From: UBA1431 sp049324235
GTDB taxonomy: Bacteria; Bacillota; Clostridia; Christensenellales; UBA1431
Direction: 5' to 3'
NCBI GenBank assembly: GCA_049324235.1
Contig: JBMOLJ010000062.1
Location: forward strand, 1 to 64,000
DNA: 64,000 bases
The notes under the pieces: generated by a model
The model's input: the letters and a program-made list of their open reading frames with translations, nothing else
Told to the model about the DNA's origin: nothing
Databases searched by the model: none
Translations under genes and position numbers: made by a program
Part shown: piece after piece, positions 6,514-15,135 of the stretch
Layout: each line of letters starts with the position of its first letter
How positions within the stretch are numbered: the stretch's first letter is position 1

Positions 6514-7756
6514 ATTCTTCACCTTCCTGATGTGTAATTGTGTTCAATTCCTTGTCTAACTCGGTGAGCAGATGCCCCATCTTCTCTTTCTTGGTCTTCA
6601 TATAGAAAGCGTTCGCTTCATGTGTGGGCAATTCAATAGGAACCCGCTCCGCGACCTCCAGCCCGTACCCGCTCAGGCCGACCACTTTCTTCGGGTTGTT
6701 GGTCAAAAGCCGCATCCTGCGCACGCCCAGGTCATAGAGTATCTGCGCGCCCACGCCGTAATCGCGCAAATCGGGCGCAAACCCGAGCGCCACGTTCGCT
6801 TCCACGGTATCCAGCCCTTTCTCCTGCAGCGCATAGGCCTTGATCTTGTTCACAAGCCCAATCCCGCGGCCTTCCTGACGCATGTACAAAAGCACGCCCT
6901 TCCCCGCGCGGCTGATCTGCCGCATGGCCGCGTTGAGCTGTTCTCCGCAGTCGCAACGTAGGGAATGGAACGTATCGCCGGTGAGGCACTCCGAATGCAC
7001 GCGCACCAACACCGGCTCGTCCGGGTCATCCAGCTTGCCCATGACCAGCGCAACGTGATGTTCGCCGTTCAAAGCGTTCACATAGGCCACGATCTCAAAC
7101 TCGCCGTACTCGGTCTGCAGATGCGCCCGCGTTACCGCCTGGACGAGCATATCGTTCTTCCTTCTGTACTGGATGAGGTCGGCCACCGAAACGATCTTCA
7201 GACCGTGCTTCTTCGCAAACTCCATTAGCTGGGGAACCCTTGCCATGGACCCGTCCTCATTGAGTATCTCGCAAATGACGCCGCCCGGGTAAAGCCCGGC
7301 CAGCCTTGACAGGTCAATGGCCGCTTCGGTGTGCCCCGCGCGTTTGAGCACGCCGCCGTCCTTGGCGATAAGCGGGAAAATGTGTCCCGGCCTGACGAAG
7401 TCGTCCTTTACCGCATACGGGTTTGCCAGTTCCTTAATAGTCTTTGCCCGTTCAAAGGCCGAAATCCCCGATGTCGAACTCTTGTGGTCAACCGTGACCG
7501 TGAACGCAGGCATCATTGTGTCTGAGTTTTCTTCAACCATAAGCTCCAATTCCAGCTCGCGGGTGCGTTCCTGCGTAAGCGGTACGCAGATGATACCGCG
7601 GCCATACACCGACATGAAGTTCACGCTCTCGGGCGTCACTTTTTCGGCGGCGATCATCAGGTCCCCTTCGTTTTCGCGGTCCTCGTCGTCCACAATCACG
7701 ACCATCTTCCCCCGCCTGATCTCTTCCACCGCTTCCTCAATTGGATCGAATTTCAT
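6494..7756 (-). CDS. ribBA: Bifunctional DHBP synthase / GTP cyclohydrolase II
   Basis: This 420-residue fusion supplies both riboflavin precursors. Residues 1-200 are RibB, with the acidic metal motif DDEDRENEGDL near 24-34 and RAGHTEAAIDL. Residues 205-405 are RibA, with zinc cysteines in SECLTGDTFHSLRCDCGEQL and the GTP-site motif RQEGRGIGL. No catalytic residue appears lost in either half. TGGAGATAAAAAA precedes the ATG at 7756, so the reading from 7789 is rejected. It overlaps ribH by 20 bases; 73 bases separate it from ribE. Confidence 0.96.
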   Translation of the reverse strand: MKFDPIEEAVEEIRRGKMVVIVDDEDRENEGDLMIAAEKVTPESVNFMSVYGRGIICVPLTQERTRELELELMVEENSDTMMPAFTVTVDHKSSTSGISAFERAKTIKELANPYAVKDDFVRPGHIFPLIAKDGGVLKRAGHTEAAIDLSRLAGLYPGGVICEILNEDGSMARVPQLMEFAKKHGLKIVSVADLIQYRRKNDMLVQAVTRAHLQTEYGEFEIVAYVNALNGEHHVALVMGKLDDPDEPVLVRVHSECLTGDTFHSLRCDCGEQLNAAMRQISRAGKGVLLYMRQEGRGIGLVNKIKAYALQEKGLDTVEANVALGFAPDLRDYGVGAQILYDLGVRRMRLLTNNPKKVVGLSGYGLEVAERVPIELPTHEANAFYMKTKKEKMGHLLTELDKELNTITHQEGEEYVNQNV

Positions 7757-7829
7757 TTTTTTATCTCCATTCACGTTCAATTTTTGCACATGTAAAAAGT
7801 ATGCGCATACGCTGAAAGCCTTTATATTT

Positions 7830-8483
7830 TCACAGAAAACCGTTCTCTCTCAATAAATCCATCGATACGCCGATGCTCTCCTCCGGCCGGTTTTGCGCCT
7901 GCCCCAGCAGTTTTTCAACATATTTGCCGATCACGTCACACTCGATGTTGACCTCGTCGCCCGGCCGCCTCCGGCCCAGCACGGTGTCCCTGGCCGTCAC
8001 AGGGATGAGCGAAACCTTGAAGCGCCGCTCGTCCACATAGGCGACGGTGAGGCTCGTTCCGTCCAGCGCGACCGATCCTCTTTCCACAATGTATCTGAGT
8101 ATCTTATCGGGTGCGTTTACCGTAAGCCATATGGCGTTTTCCTCCTCCGTCCTATCCGCAACACTGCCCGTGCCGTCAATGTGGCCGGATACGATATGCC
8201 CGCCCAGCCTATCGGATAAGCGCAAAGCGCGCTCCAGATTCACCCTGTCGCCCGGTCGGAGCCTAGCAAGGCCCGTATTGCGCACGGTCTCGGGCATGAC
8301 GTCGGCCGCGAACCAGCCGTTTCTCAGTTCAGACACCGTGAGGCATATGCCGTTTACCGATATGCTGTCCCCCGTTCTCGTACCCTCAAGCGCTTTTGCG
8401 CAGGAAACCGAGATGCGTACAGACGCGCTCCTGCGCACGATTTCTTTCACAATGCCTATTTCTTCAACGATTCCCGTAAACAT
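7830..8483 (-). CDS. ribE: Riboflavin synthase alpha chain
   Basis: RibE dismutates two lumazine molecules into riboflavin. The 217-residue protein starts with the invariant MFTGIVEEIG and contains two lumazine-binding barrel repeats, marked by VNGICLTV near 47-54 and LDGTSLTV near 142-150, each with its GHI or conserved Gly-His segment. A GGAGGG site lies upstream of the ATG at 8483; the longer frame to 8555 lies inside ribD and is not used. It overlaps the ribD end by 20 bases, implying coupling. Confidence 0.95.
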   Translation of the reverse strand: MFTGIVEEIGIVKEIVRRSASVRISVSCAKALEGTRTGDSISVNGICLTVSELRNGWFAADVMPETVRNTGLARLRPGDRVNLERALRLSDRLGGHIVSGHIDGTGSVADRTEEENAIWLTVNAPDKILRYIVERGSVALDGTSLTVAYVDERRFKVSLIPVTARDTVLGRRRPGDEVNIECDVIGKYVEKLLGQAQNRPEESIGVSMDLLRENGFL

Positions 8484-9579
8484 CCTGTATGTATCCCTCC
8501 ACAAGAATATCTTCGCCGAACCTCTGGACGCTGACGTCCTCCAACCTGACGGCATCCTGCATACGCTGTATCCCAGCGCCCTCCACCGGCGTTTTCGCGT
8601 CCCGCCCGCCGATGATCTTCGGCGCGATGAACACCGTCGCCTTATCGACGATTCCGGCCTGCAGCGCGCCCGCGTTCAGGCCGCCTCCCCCTTCGAGCAG
8701 CACACTGTCGATTTCGAGCGCGTACAGCGCATCCATCAGCTTGTTAAGATCGACGCGCCCCTCCGCCCCGCCGGCCTTGATGACGCGCACGCCCTTTTCT
8801 ATAAGGTGTTTTTCCTTTTCCGCGTCTATCGCCGTCGTCGTGGCGAGTATCAGGCCGGCCTCGGACTCCGTTTCAATTACCCTGCTCCTAAGCGGTATTC
8901 TCCCTCTGCTGTCCACAACGATACGCACCGGGTCCTTTCCCTTTTTCGCTGCAAGCCGCGTCGTAAGGGACGGATCGTCTGAGAGCACCGTATTTATCCC
9001 CACCATGATGGCCGCTACCCTGTCGCGGATATGGTGCACATGCTGCCGCGCGCTCTCCCCCGTGACCCACCTGGAATCGCCGGTGACCGAGGCGATCTTG
9101 CCGTCAAGCGTCATCGCGGCCTTCATAATGACGAACGGCTTTTTCTTTGTGATATACTTGATAAATATCTCGTTCAGCTTTTTGGCTTGTGCTTCCAGCA
9201 CGCCCACCGTGACATCGATACCGGCCTCACGGAGCATCCGTATGCCGCGTCCGGCCACTAACGGGTTCGGGTCCTCCATCGCGACGACTACGCGGCCTAT
9301 CCCTTTTTGAATGATCGCTTCAGCGCAGGGCGGCGTTCTGCCGTAGTGCGAACACGGTTCGAGGCTGACATAGAGCGTCCCCCCGCTTACATCGCCTTGC
9401 GCATGCGCAAACGCCGATACCTCCGCGTGCGCGCGCCCCAGCTTCTCATGATACCCTTCCGCAACGATGCTGCCGTCTTTCACGACCACCGCGCCGACGA
9501 GGGGATTAGGGTTCGTACGCCCCCATCCTTTTTTCGCCAGTTCCAGCGCTCTTTGCATATATTTTTCGTGTTCGTCCAT
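8464..9579 (-). CDS. ribD: Bifunctional pyrimidine deaminase/reductase RibD
   Basis: First gene of the riboflavin operon. Residues 1-145 are the deaminase domain with zinc ligands in HAEVSAFAHA and PCSHYGRTPPCAEAI; residues 147-365 are the NADPH-dependent reductase, with MTLDGKIA and SRWVTGE near 160-180 and a glycine-rich LEGGGGL segment near 305. GGAG is 7 bases before the ATG at 9579; the ORF can be extended to 9594 without added support. The FMN riboswitch and its terminator lie just upstream. Confidence 0.95.
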   Translation of the reverse strand: MDEHEKYMQRALELAKKGWGRTNPNPLVGAVVVKDGSIVAEGYHEKLGRAHAEVSAFAHAQGDVSGGTLYVSLEPCSHYGRTPPCAEAIIQKGIGRVVVAMEDPNPLVAGRGIRMLREAGIDVTVGVLEAQAKKLNEIFIKYITKKKPFVIMKAAMTLDGKIASVTGDSRWVTGESARQHVHHIRDRVAAIMVGINTVLSDDPSLTTRLAAKKGKDPVRIVVDSRGRIPLRSRVIETESEAGLILATTTAIDAEKEKHLIEKGVRVIKAGGAEGRVDLNKLMDALYALEIDSVLLEGGGGLNAGALQAGIVDKATVFIAPKIIGGRDAKTPVEGAGIQRMQDAVRLEDVSVQRFGEDILVEGYIQDVYGNR

Positions 9580-9627
9580 GTCAAGCTCCATCAATACTGC
9601 ATTTTATCGCTTTTGTTTTGCCCCAAA

Positions 9628-9655
9628 CAAAAAACCCTGAAATCTTACTTCAGGG
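9628..9655 (-). terminator. Terminator of the FMN riboswitch
   Basis: CCCTGAA and TTCAGGG (9635-9641, 9649-9655) pair on the minus strand and are followed by six T. It lies between the FMN aptamer and ribD, where FMN-stabilised termination would occur. Confidence 0.85.
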
Positions 9656-9674
9656 CGCCCGCATGGTCAATACA

Positions 9675-9784
9675 CATCTTCTCCCATCCAGACTCTAACT
9701 GTCGGCTCCGGAATCTGACCGGATCTGCCTGTGAAGGCTCGCGGGCTTTACCGCCGGTAAGGAATTTCACCTGTCCCTGAAGAA
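9675..9784 (-). promoter_or_regulatory. FMN (RFN) riboswitch controlling ribD-ribE-ribBA-ribH-HAD
   Basis: The minus strand carries the conserved RFN core: AGGGACAGGTGAAATTCC at the 5' side, CTTACCGGCGGTAAAGCCCGCGAGC in the middle (split here across two helices), and GATCCGGTCAGATTCCGGAGCCGACAGTTAGAGTCTGGATG at the 3' side, given as positions 9675-9725. It binds FMN and, with the downstream terminator, shuts the operon off when FMN is plentiful. Confidence 0.95.
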
Positions 9785-9814
9785 ATTTTATCATTATGAA
9801 GTTTATCCTGCATT

Positions 9815-9843
9815 ATTGTAGCGCCGTTTCCCCTTAAAGTCAA
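9815..9843 (-). promoter_or_regulatory. Sigma-A-type promoter of the riboflavin operon
   Basis: TTGACT (9838-9843) and TACAAT (9815-9820) on the minus strand are separated by 17 bases. Transcription would start about 25 bases before the FMN aptamer. Confidence 0.75.
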
Positions 9844-9874
9844 GACGCGCGTGCACTATTATACCAAAACACTC

Positions 9875-9903
9875 TTTACAACGCCTTTATACCGTGGTAT
9901 AGT
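9875..9903 (+). promoter_or_regulatory. Sigma-A-type promoter of the thiamine operon
   Basis: TTTACA (9875-9880) and TATAGT (9898-9903) are separated by 17 bases, just upstream of the TPP aptamer. It is divergent from the riboflavin promoter, 31 bases away. Confidence 0.7.
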
Positions 9904-9925
9904 ACATACAAAATTGAATACGGCT

Positions 9926-10015
9926 TGTGTTTGCGGGGGAACCAATTTTTGTTGAGAAGGTTAAAACCTGACCCTTTGAACCTGTTAGTTAATACTTTCG
10001 TAGGGAAGCAAAACA
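9926..10015 (+). promoter_or_regulatory. TPP riboswitch controlling thiC-thiM-thiE-thiD
   Basis: The THI-box is present: GTTGAGA near 9951, GACCCTTTGAACCTG near 9970-9984, GTTAATAC and CGTAGGGAAGC near 9999-10009. The P1 helix pairs GTTTGC near 9929 with GCAAAAC near 10007. Binding of thiamine pyrophosphate would reduce expression of the thi genes, probably through the hairpin at 10038-10065. Confidence 0.94.
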
Positions 10016-10037
10016 TCACATCCTTAATATGCGATTT

Positions 10038-10065
10038 AAGCGCTTGCTTGCCGGTAAGCGCTTTT
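10038..10065 (+). terminator. Candidate expression-platform terminator of the TPP riboswitch
   Basis: AAGCGCTT at 10038-10045 pairs with AAGCGCTT at 10056-10063 (self-complementary arms) and a short T run follows (TTTTG). A second hairpin at 10112-10142 (GCCG.TGTGTTT with AAACACGGCGGC), followed ten bases later by six T, could serve the same function. Confidence 0.6.
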
Positions 10066-10214
10066 GTGTTGTCAGGATGAATCGGTGGATCGGATCGGTT
10101 TATAATCCTCATGCCGTTGTGTTTTCCCGGAGAAACACGGCGGCGCTGAGGGTTTTTTGTTATTCCCTCTGTACTGCCGCAAACTGAAAATCGGTATTAG
10201 GAGGATCGGAAAAA

Positions 10215-11513
10215 ATGTACAGAACGCAGATGGAAGCGGCGAGAAAAAACATCGTAACGCCGCAAATGAAGGCCGTTGCCGGTGAGGAAAATATGGAGGT
10301 GCAGGAACTCATGCGCCTCCTGGCCGAGGGGAAGGCCGTGATACCGGCAAACAAAAACCATACCTGCCTTGTGCCGCACGGGATAGGCAACGCGCTCAAA
10401 ACGAAAATCAACGTCAACCTGGGGACATCAAGAGACTGCCTGAATCTGGACGCGGAGATGGAGAAGGTAAAAACCGCCGTCATGATGGGCGCGGAGGCCA
10501 TCATGGATTTAAGCTCCTTCGGGGACACGAAGCTCTTTAGAAGGGAACTCATCGCAAGCTGCCCCGCCGTCATTGGCACCGTGCCTATATACGACGCGGT
10601 CGTGTATTACAGCAAACCGCTCGAGGAGATCACCGCTAAGGAGTGGCTTGATACCGTACGGATGCACGCCGAAGACGGGGTGGACTTCATGACCCTGCAT
10701 TGCGGTATCAATAAAAACACCGCAAAGAGGTTCAAGGCGGCAAAAAGGCTGACCAACATTGTTTCCAGGGGCGGCTCGCTCATGTTCGCGTGGATGGAGC
10801 TGACGGGGAACGAAAACCCGTTTTATGAGCACTTTGACGATATCCTGGATATCTGCGCCGAGTACGACGTGACCATCAGCCTGGGCGACGCCTGCCGTCC
10901 GGGATCGATTGCGGACAGCACCGATATATCCCAGATCGAAGAGCTCGTGGTTCTGGGCGAACTGACGCAGCGGGCATGGAAAAAACACGTACAGGTGATG
11001 ATCGAAGGTCCCGGCCACATGCCGCTCGACGAGATAGCGGCCAACATGAAGGTGCAGCAGACGATCTGCAAGGGCGCTCCTTTTTATGTCCTCGGGCCGC
11101 TGGTCACCGACGTGGCGCCGGGCTATGACCATATCACCTCGGCAATCGGCGGCGCGGTCGCGGCGGCGGCCGGCGCTTCGTTCCTCTGCTATGTGACGCC
11201 CGCCGAGCACCTCCGCCTGCCTACGCTCGAAGACATGAAGGAGGGCATCATTGCTTCCAAGATTGCCGCGCATGCAGCTGACATCGCAAAAGGCATCAAG
11301 GGTGCGAAGGACTGGGATGAAAAGATGAGCGCAGCCAGAAAGAACCTGGACTGGGAAGAAATGTTCTCTCTGGCCATCGACCCGGAAAAAGCAAGGCGCT
11401 ACCGCGCGGAATCCACGCCCGAAAACGCGGACACCTGCACGATGTGCGGGAAGATGTGCGCCGTCAGGAACATGAACAAGGCCCTTGCGGGGCAGCACGT
11501 CGACGTAATATAG
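10215..11513 (+). CDS. thiC: Phosphomethylpyrimidine synthase ThiC
   Basis: Radical SAM enzyme that rearranges 5-aminoimidazole ribotide to hydroxymethylpyrimidine phosphate. The 432-residue protein has the family signatures NLGTSRDCLNLDAE near residue 65, GAEAIMDLSSFGDT near 95, IEGPGHMPLDEI near 265 and the C-terminal iron-sulfur motif CTMCGKMC near 410. AGGAGGATC lies 9 bases before the ATG. It leads the thiC-thiM-thiE-thiD operon behind the TPP riboswitch. Confidence 0.97.
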   Translation: MYRTQMEAARKNIVTPQMKAVAGEENMEVQELMRLLAEGKAVIPANKNHTCLVPHGIGNALKTKINVNLGTSRDCLNLDAEMEKVKTAVMMGAEAIMDLSSFGDTKLFRRELIASCPAVIGTVPIYDAVVYYSKPLEEITAKEWLDTVRMHAEDGVDFMTLHCGINKNTAKRFKAAKRLTNIVSRGGSLMFAWMELTGNENPFYEHFDDILDICAEYDVTISLGDACRPGSIADSTDISQIEELVVLGELTQRAWKKHVQVMIEGPGHMPLDEIAANMKVQQTICKGAPFYVLGPLVTDVAPGYDHITSAIGGAVAAAAGASFLCYVTPAEHLRLPTLEDMKEGIIASKIAAHAADIAKGIKGAKDWDEKMSAARKNLDWEEMFSLAIDPEKARRYRAESTPENADTCTMCGKMCAVRNMNKALAGQHVDVI

Positions 11514-11524
11514 GAGAGGCAAAT

Positions 11525-12349
11525 ATGTTTGAAGATATTTTTAGAAATGTGCAGGAAAACCCGCCGCTCGTACACTGCATCACCAATTATGTGACCGTAA
11601 ACGACTGCGCGAACATCGTGCTCGCATGCGGCGGGGCGCCCATCATGGCCGACGACATTGCCGAAGTGGAGGAGATCACGTCCATCTGCAGCAGCCTTGT
11701 CATCAATATCGGAACGCTCAACGAGCGGACAATAGCCTCAATGATAAAAGCAGGAAAAAAGGCAAACGAGGTAGGGCACCCGGTTATTCTTGACCCGGTC
11801 GGCGCGGGCGCATCAAAACTGCGGACCCATACCGTCCAGCGGCTGGTGGAGGAAGTAAAGTTCTCTGTCATACGCGGGAACATTTCCGAAATCAAGACGG
11901 TGCATGCAGGCAGCGGGAGCACGCGGGGCGTCGATGCAAATGAAGCGGACAGGGTGACCACCCAAAACCTGGATTCGGTAGTACGGCTTGCCAGATCGCT
12001 TTCAAATAAGACAGGCGCGGTCATCGCAATAACTGGCGAGACCGACATTGTTTCGGACAGTCTGAAAACGTATGTCATTTCGAACGGACACCCGATGATG
12101 TCGCGGGTGACGGGGACGGGCTGCATGCTTTCCTGCGTCGTAGGGAGCTGGTGCGGCGCGAATCCCGACAGCGCGCTCGATAGCGCGGCCGCGGCGGTCG
12201 CGGCCGTGGGCCTTTGCGGCGAGCTTGCGTGGGAAAAGACCGTAAAGGAAGGCGCAGGCACGGGAAGCTATCGCACCTACCTCATCGACGCGATGAGCGG
12301 CGTGGACGAAAAAATCCTGAACGGGGGCATGAAACTTGAAATTCGATGA
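11525..12349 (+). CDS. thiM: Hydroxyethylthiazole kinase
   Basis: ThiM phosphorylates hydroxyethylthiazole in thiazole salvage. The 274-residue protein shows PLVHCITNYVTVNDCAN near 15-31, GGAPIMADDIAE near 36-47, LDPVGAGASKLRT near 96 and the catalytic cysteine region VTGTGCMLSC near 194-203. The frame extends to 11444 inside thiC, but GGAGAGG precedes the ATG at 11525. No thiazole synthesis gene (thiG, thiS, thiF, thiH) lies in this operon, so thiazole appears to be salvaged or made elsewhere. Confidence 0.96.
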   Translation: MFEDIFRNVQENPPLVHCITNYVTVNDCANIVLACGGAPIMADDIAEVEEITSICSSLVINIGTLNERTIASMIKAGKKANEVGHPVILDPVGAGASKLRTHTVQRLVEEVKFSVIRGNISEIKTVHAGSGSTRGVDANEADRVTTQNLDSVVRLARSLSNKTGAVIAITGETDIVSDSLKTYVISNGHPMMSRVTGTGCMLSCVVGSWCGANPDSALDSAAAAVAAVGLCGELAWEKTVKEGAGTGSYRTYLIDAMSGVDEKILNGGMKLEIR

Positions 12350-12974
12350 ACGCTTCCTTTTGCTCAACGCCGTCACCGACCGCGCATGGCTGAACGGCAA
12401 CACCCTGGAATATCAGGTCGAGCAGGCGATTCTTGGCGGGGCGACGATGGTGCAGCTGCGCGAAAAAGACCTCCCGGATGAAGAATTCATACGGCTTGCG
12501 CAAAAGGTTAAAACCGTGACGGACAAATACAGGGTGCCGTTCGTAATCAACGACAACGTCGAGGTAGCGGTGGCCGTGGACGCCGACGGCGTGCATGTCG
12601 GGCAGAGCGACATGCCGGCTTCGCTCGCAAGGGAACGTATCGGCAGGGATAGGATACTGGGCGTTTCCGTTCAGACGGTGGAACAGGCCAAAAAGGCGCA
12701 GGAGGACGGCGCGGACTACATCGGCGCGGGCTGCGCGTTCGCCACGTCCACCAAAGCGGATGCAAGCTGCATATCCTTTGCCCTGCTCCGGCAGATATGC
12801 GAGGCCGTGACCATCCCCGCAGTGGCGATCGGCGGCATAAACGAGGACAACGCGATACAGCTAAAAGGCACAAAAATCAAAGGTATAGCGGTGGTCTCCG
12901 CCATTTTTTCGAAGCCCGATATTCAGGCGGCGGCCGCAAGCCTTGCTGCAATTGCAAAGACAATCGCAGAATAA
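12336..12974 (+). CDS. thiE: Thiamine-phosphate synthase
   Basis: ThiE joins hydroxymethylpyrimidine diphosphate and thiazole phosphate. The 212-residue TIM barrel has the motifs VQLREKDLPDEEF near residue 37, VPFVINDNVEVA near 67, DGVHVGQSDMP near 84 and AIGGINEDN near 166. It starts at a TTG that lies inside the last codons of thiM (14-base overlap) with GGGGGC upstream; no ATG gives a better fit to family length. Confidence 0.96.
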   Translation: MKFDERFLLLNAVTDRAWLNGNTLEYQVEQAILGGATMVQLREKDLPDEEFIRLAQKVKTVTDKYRVPFVINDNVEVAVAVDADGVHVGQSDMPASLARERIGRDRILGVSVQTVEQAKKAQEDGADYIGAGCAFATSTKADASCISFALLRQICEAVTIPAVAIGGINEDNAIQLKGTKIKGIAVVSAIFSKPDIQAAAASLAAIAKTIAE

Positions 12975-12994
12975 ACACACGAGAGGTGATTCTT

Positions 12995-13831
12995 TTGCAT
13001 ACGGCATTATCCATTGCGGGAACCGACCCCACCGGCGGCGCGGGGATGCAGGCCGACATCAAAACGTTTACCGCGCTCCACGTCTACGGCATGGGCGTCG
13101 TAACGACAGTGGTGGCGCAGAACACCTGCGGCGTGTACGCCGTGCAAAACATGCACGCCGATATGGTAAAGGCGCAGCTTGACGCCGTTTTTACCGACAT
13201 CTTCCCCGACGCCGTAAAGATCGGGATGGTCAGTACCATCCCGGTCATCGGGGCAATCATACAGAAGCTTAAAGAATACAACCCAAAAAACATCGTGCTC
13301 GATCCCGTCATGGTTGCCACCAGCGGGCAGAGCCTTCTTGAACCCGAGGCGGAGCAGTTCCTTATTGAAAGGCTTATCCCCCTGTCGGACATCATCACCC
13401 CCAACATTCCCGAAGCCGAAGTGTTGTGCGGCTTTCCTATCAAGAGCATGGCGGATATGCTCAGGGCCGCCGAGCATATCGCAGAGTTTTACGGCGGGAC
13501 CATCCTCATCAAAGGCGGGCACCTCGGCGGCAGCAACGATCTTCTGTTTAGGGCGGGAAACACAAGCTGGGTCACCGGAAAACATATAAACACTAACAAC
13601 ACCCACGGGACCGGCTGCACGCTGTCTTCCGCCATTGCGGCCGGACTTGCGAAGGGCTATGACGCATATGCATCCGTCCGTTTTGCCAAGGATTATGTCA
13701 CCCGCGCCCTTGACAGCGGACTTGACCTGGGAAAGGGGAACGGCCCGGTGGATCACTGCCATTGCATTCCTGAAATACCCGTATGCATTAACGGTTCTGA
13801 CCCTGGCAGTATTTCTCAATCGCCTGTTTAA
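12995..13831 (+). CDS. thiD: Hydroxymethylpyrimidine / phosphomethylpyrimidine kinase
   Basis: ThiD phosphorylates HMP and HMP-P. The 278-residue ribokinase-fold protein starts LHTALSIAGTDPTGGAGMQAD and contains LDPVMVATSGQ near 107 and the anion-hole motif THGTGCTLSSAIAAGLA near 203. The start is a TTG with GAGAGGTGAT 5 bases upstream. It is the last thi gene; its final 44 bases overlap the convergent ferritin-like gene tail to tail, with no terminator in between. Confidence 0.95.
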   Translation: MHTALSIAGTDPTGGAGMQADIKTFTALHVYGMGVVTTVVAQNTCGVYAVQNMHADMVKAQLDAVFTDIFPDAVKIGMVSTIPVIGAIIQKLKEYNPKNIVLDPVMVATSGQSLLEPEAEQFLIERLIPLSDIITPNIPEAEVLCGFPIKSMADMLRAAEHIAEFYGGTILIKGGHLGGSNDLLFRAGNTSWVTGKHINTNNTHGTGCTLSSAIAAGLAKGYDAYASVRFAKDYVTRALDSGLDLGKGNGPVDHCHCIPEIPVCINGSDPGSISQSPV

Positions 13832-14321
13832 ATAGCTCTAAATGTACTCTTTCGTCCAATATTATCCTGCCAAGGACGCTCTGGATATAGGGATCGTCAA
13901 TCCTACTGATGTGTATCTGGTAGTTTTGTATGGCTTTTTGCTCCGCATCCAGGTCCGCCTTTAACCGGCTGCAAAAATCGTTGCCGTAATAGACCATCCT
14001 GGGGTTCCACAGATACGTGGAACCCCTGAAAACCGGGTTCCCGCCCAATAAAAGGATAAGGCCCGCAATCATCTCCATGTGCCGCATTTCCGTGATCGCC
14101 ACGTTTTCCAGAAGTTTTCCCACTTCTTTATTGCTTTCCTCCGTAACAAAATGATGATACAGATATTGGTTTATTGCCGTAAATTCGCTGACTGCCCCCG
14201 CATAATCGTCCATCAGCAGTTGTGCATATGACATGTTCGGCGCAGCTACCCGTATTTCCGGGTATGGCGCAGGATCGGCATACCCTTCCCTTCTATGCAC
14301 GTCATGGTCTCCATACTCCAC
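13788..14321 (-). CDS. Ferritin-like di-iron domain protein
   Basis: 177-residue protein with a four-helix ferritin-like bundle. Iron-ligand candidates occur in each helix: E in AVSEFTAINQYLYHH near 44-58, ExxH in EMRHMEM near 79-85, E in DAEQKAIQNYQIH near 126-138, and ExxH in DERVHLELF near 157-165. The AAGGAGG site places the start at a GTG (14321) three codons inside the longest frame. It is cytoplasmic (no signal). It may store iron, detoxify peroxide or serve in spore coats as related clostridial proteins are thought to; the sequence does not decide. Its 3' end overlaps thiD. Confidence 0.85.
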   Translation of the reverse strand: MEYGDHDVHRREGYADPAPYPEIRVAAPNMSYAQLLMDDYAGAVSEFTAINQYLYHHFVTEESNKEVGKLLENVAITEMRHMEMIAGLILLLGGNPVFRGSTYLWNPRMVYYGNDFCSRLKADLDAEQKAIQNYQIHISRIDDPYIQSVLGRIILDERVHLELFKQAIEKYCQGQNR

Positions 14322-14440
14322 AGAAAACACCTCCTTATTGCGTCTAAGACATTGTACGTTGATTGCCGCGATTTATTCCCGCCGGCCCGTCCGAACCATT
14401 CATAGACGGCTGCATATCATAGGGCAAGGGGGTGTGGCAG

Positions 14441-15070
14441 ATGGCGCGTTCACCTGCGGGAAACCGGTATACATACGATCCGCAAAACGGATCGCGCTAT
14501 GCGCAGGCGTATGCGCTCTATTTCAATATACCCAAAGAAAAGCGCATTTTTTTCTATGACGCCGACGGCAACGACTGCTCGAATTTTATTAGCCAGTGTA
14601 TCTGGGCGGCCTACGGCGGGTGGATACCGTCAACCGACGACGCGGCCGTGGCGCAGAACAAACAGCGCATGAAAGAATACGTCAGGGAAGTTGCGGGCGT
14701 ATGGTACGGGTCGGATACCTTTTCCGGCCCCCCCAACTGGTGCCGGGTCGAGGGCATTTTTTCCTATGTCACCTCCAAAAAAGCCGTGGGGCCCAGCGGC
14801 GAGAAGGTCGCCGAGGGAACCTGGGAAAACATAGACCCCGGCATCATCCAAAAAGGCGACATCGTCCAGCTGGTGGTCAGCGGCTATGCGAGTTACCGCT
14901 ACGGCCACAGCCTGTATGTAACAAAACAGGGAGCGACGTTTGACGATATACTGATCTGCTGCCACAGCTACGACAGGCTCAACGCGCCGCTGTCCTCGTT
15001 CTCCCTTTATCCCGAAGCATATAAAAAGCTAAGGGTTTTGCGTCTCAAAGACGCCGTTTTTGCAAAGTAG
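14441..15070 (+). CDS. Amidase_6-domain (papain-like) protein without a signal peptide
   Basis: 209-residue protein made of a single putative amidase domain (Amidase_6, a papain-fold NlpC/P60 relative). The catalytic cysteine lies in DGNDCSNFISQC near residue 45, and the histidine in YGHSLYV near 160. A GDIVQL segment near 140 is also typical. GGGGGTG precedes the ATG. There is no signal sequence or membrane segment, unlike the larger family member at 16825. A role in cell wall or spore peptidoglycan is possible but its location would then need explaining. A terminator follows. Confidence 0.82.
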   Translation: MARSPAGNRYTYDPQNGSRYAQAYALYFNIPKEKRIFFYDADGNDCSNFISQCIWAAYGGWIPSTDDAAVAQNKQRMKEYVREVAGVWYGSDTFSGPPNWCRVEGIFSYVTSKKAVGPSGEKVAEGTWENIDPGIIQKGDIVQLVVSGYASYRYGHSLYVTKQGATFDDILICCHSYDRLNAPLSSFSLYPEAYKKLRVLRLKDAVFAK

Positions 15071-15086
15071 GAACGCGGAATACAGC

Positions 15087-15122
15087 AAAGCCTGCTGATG
15101 CAAGCAATCAGCAGGCTTTTTA
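15087..15122 (+). terminator. Intrinsic terminator after the Amidase_6 gene
   Basis: AAAGCCTGCTGAT and ATCAGCAGGCTTT (15087-15099, 15107-15119) form a 13-bp stem followed by TTTTTA on the plus strand. It lies between two convergent genes and can also slow transcription from the minus side. Confidence 0.88.
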
Positions 15123-15135
15123 TACGGTGCCCGTA

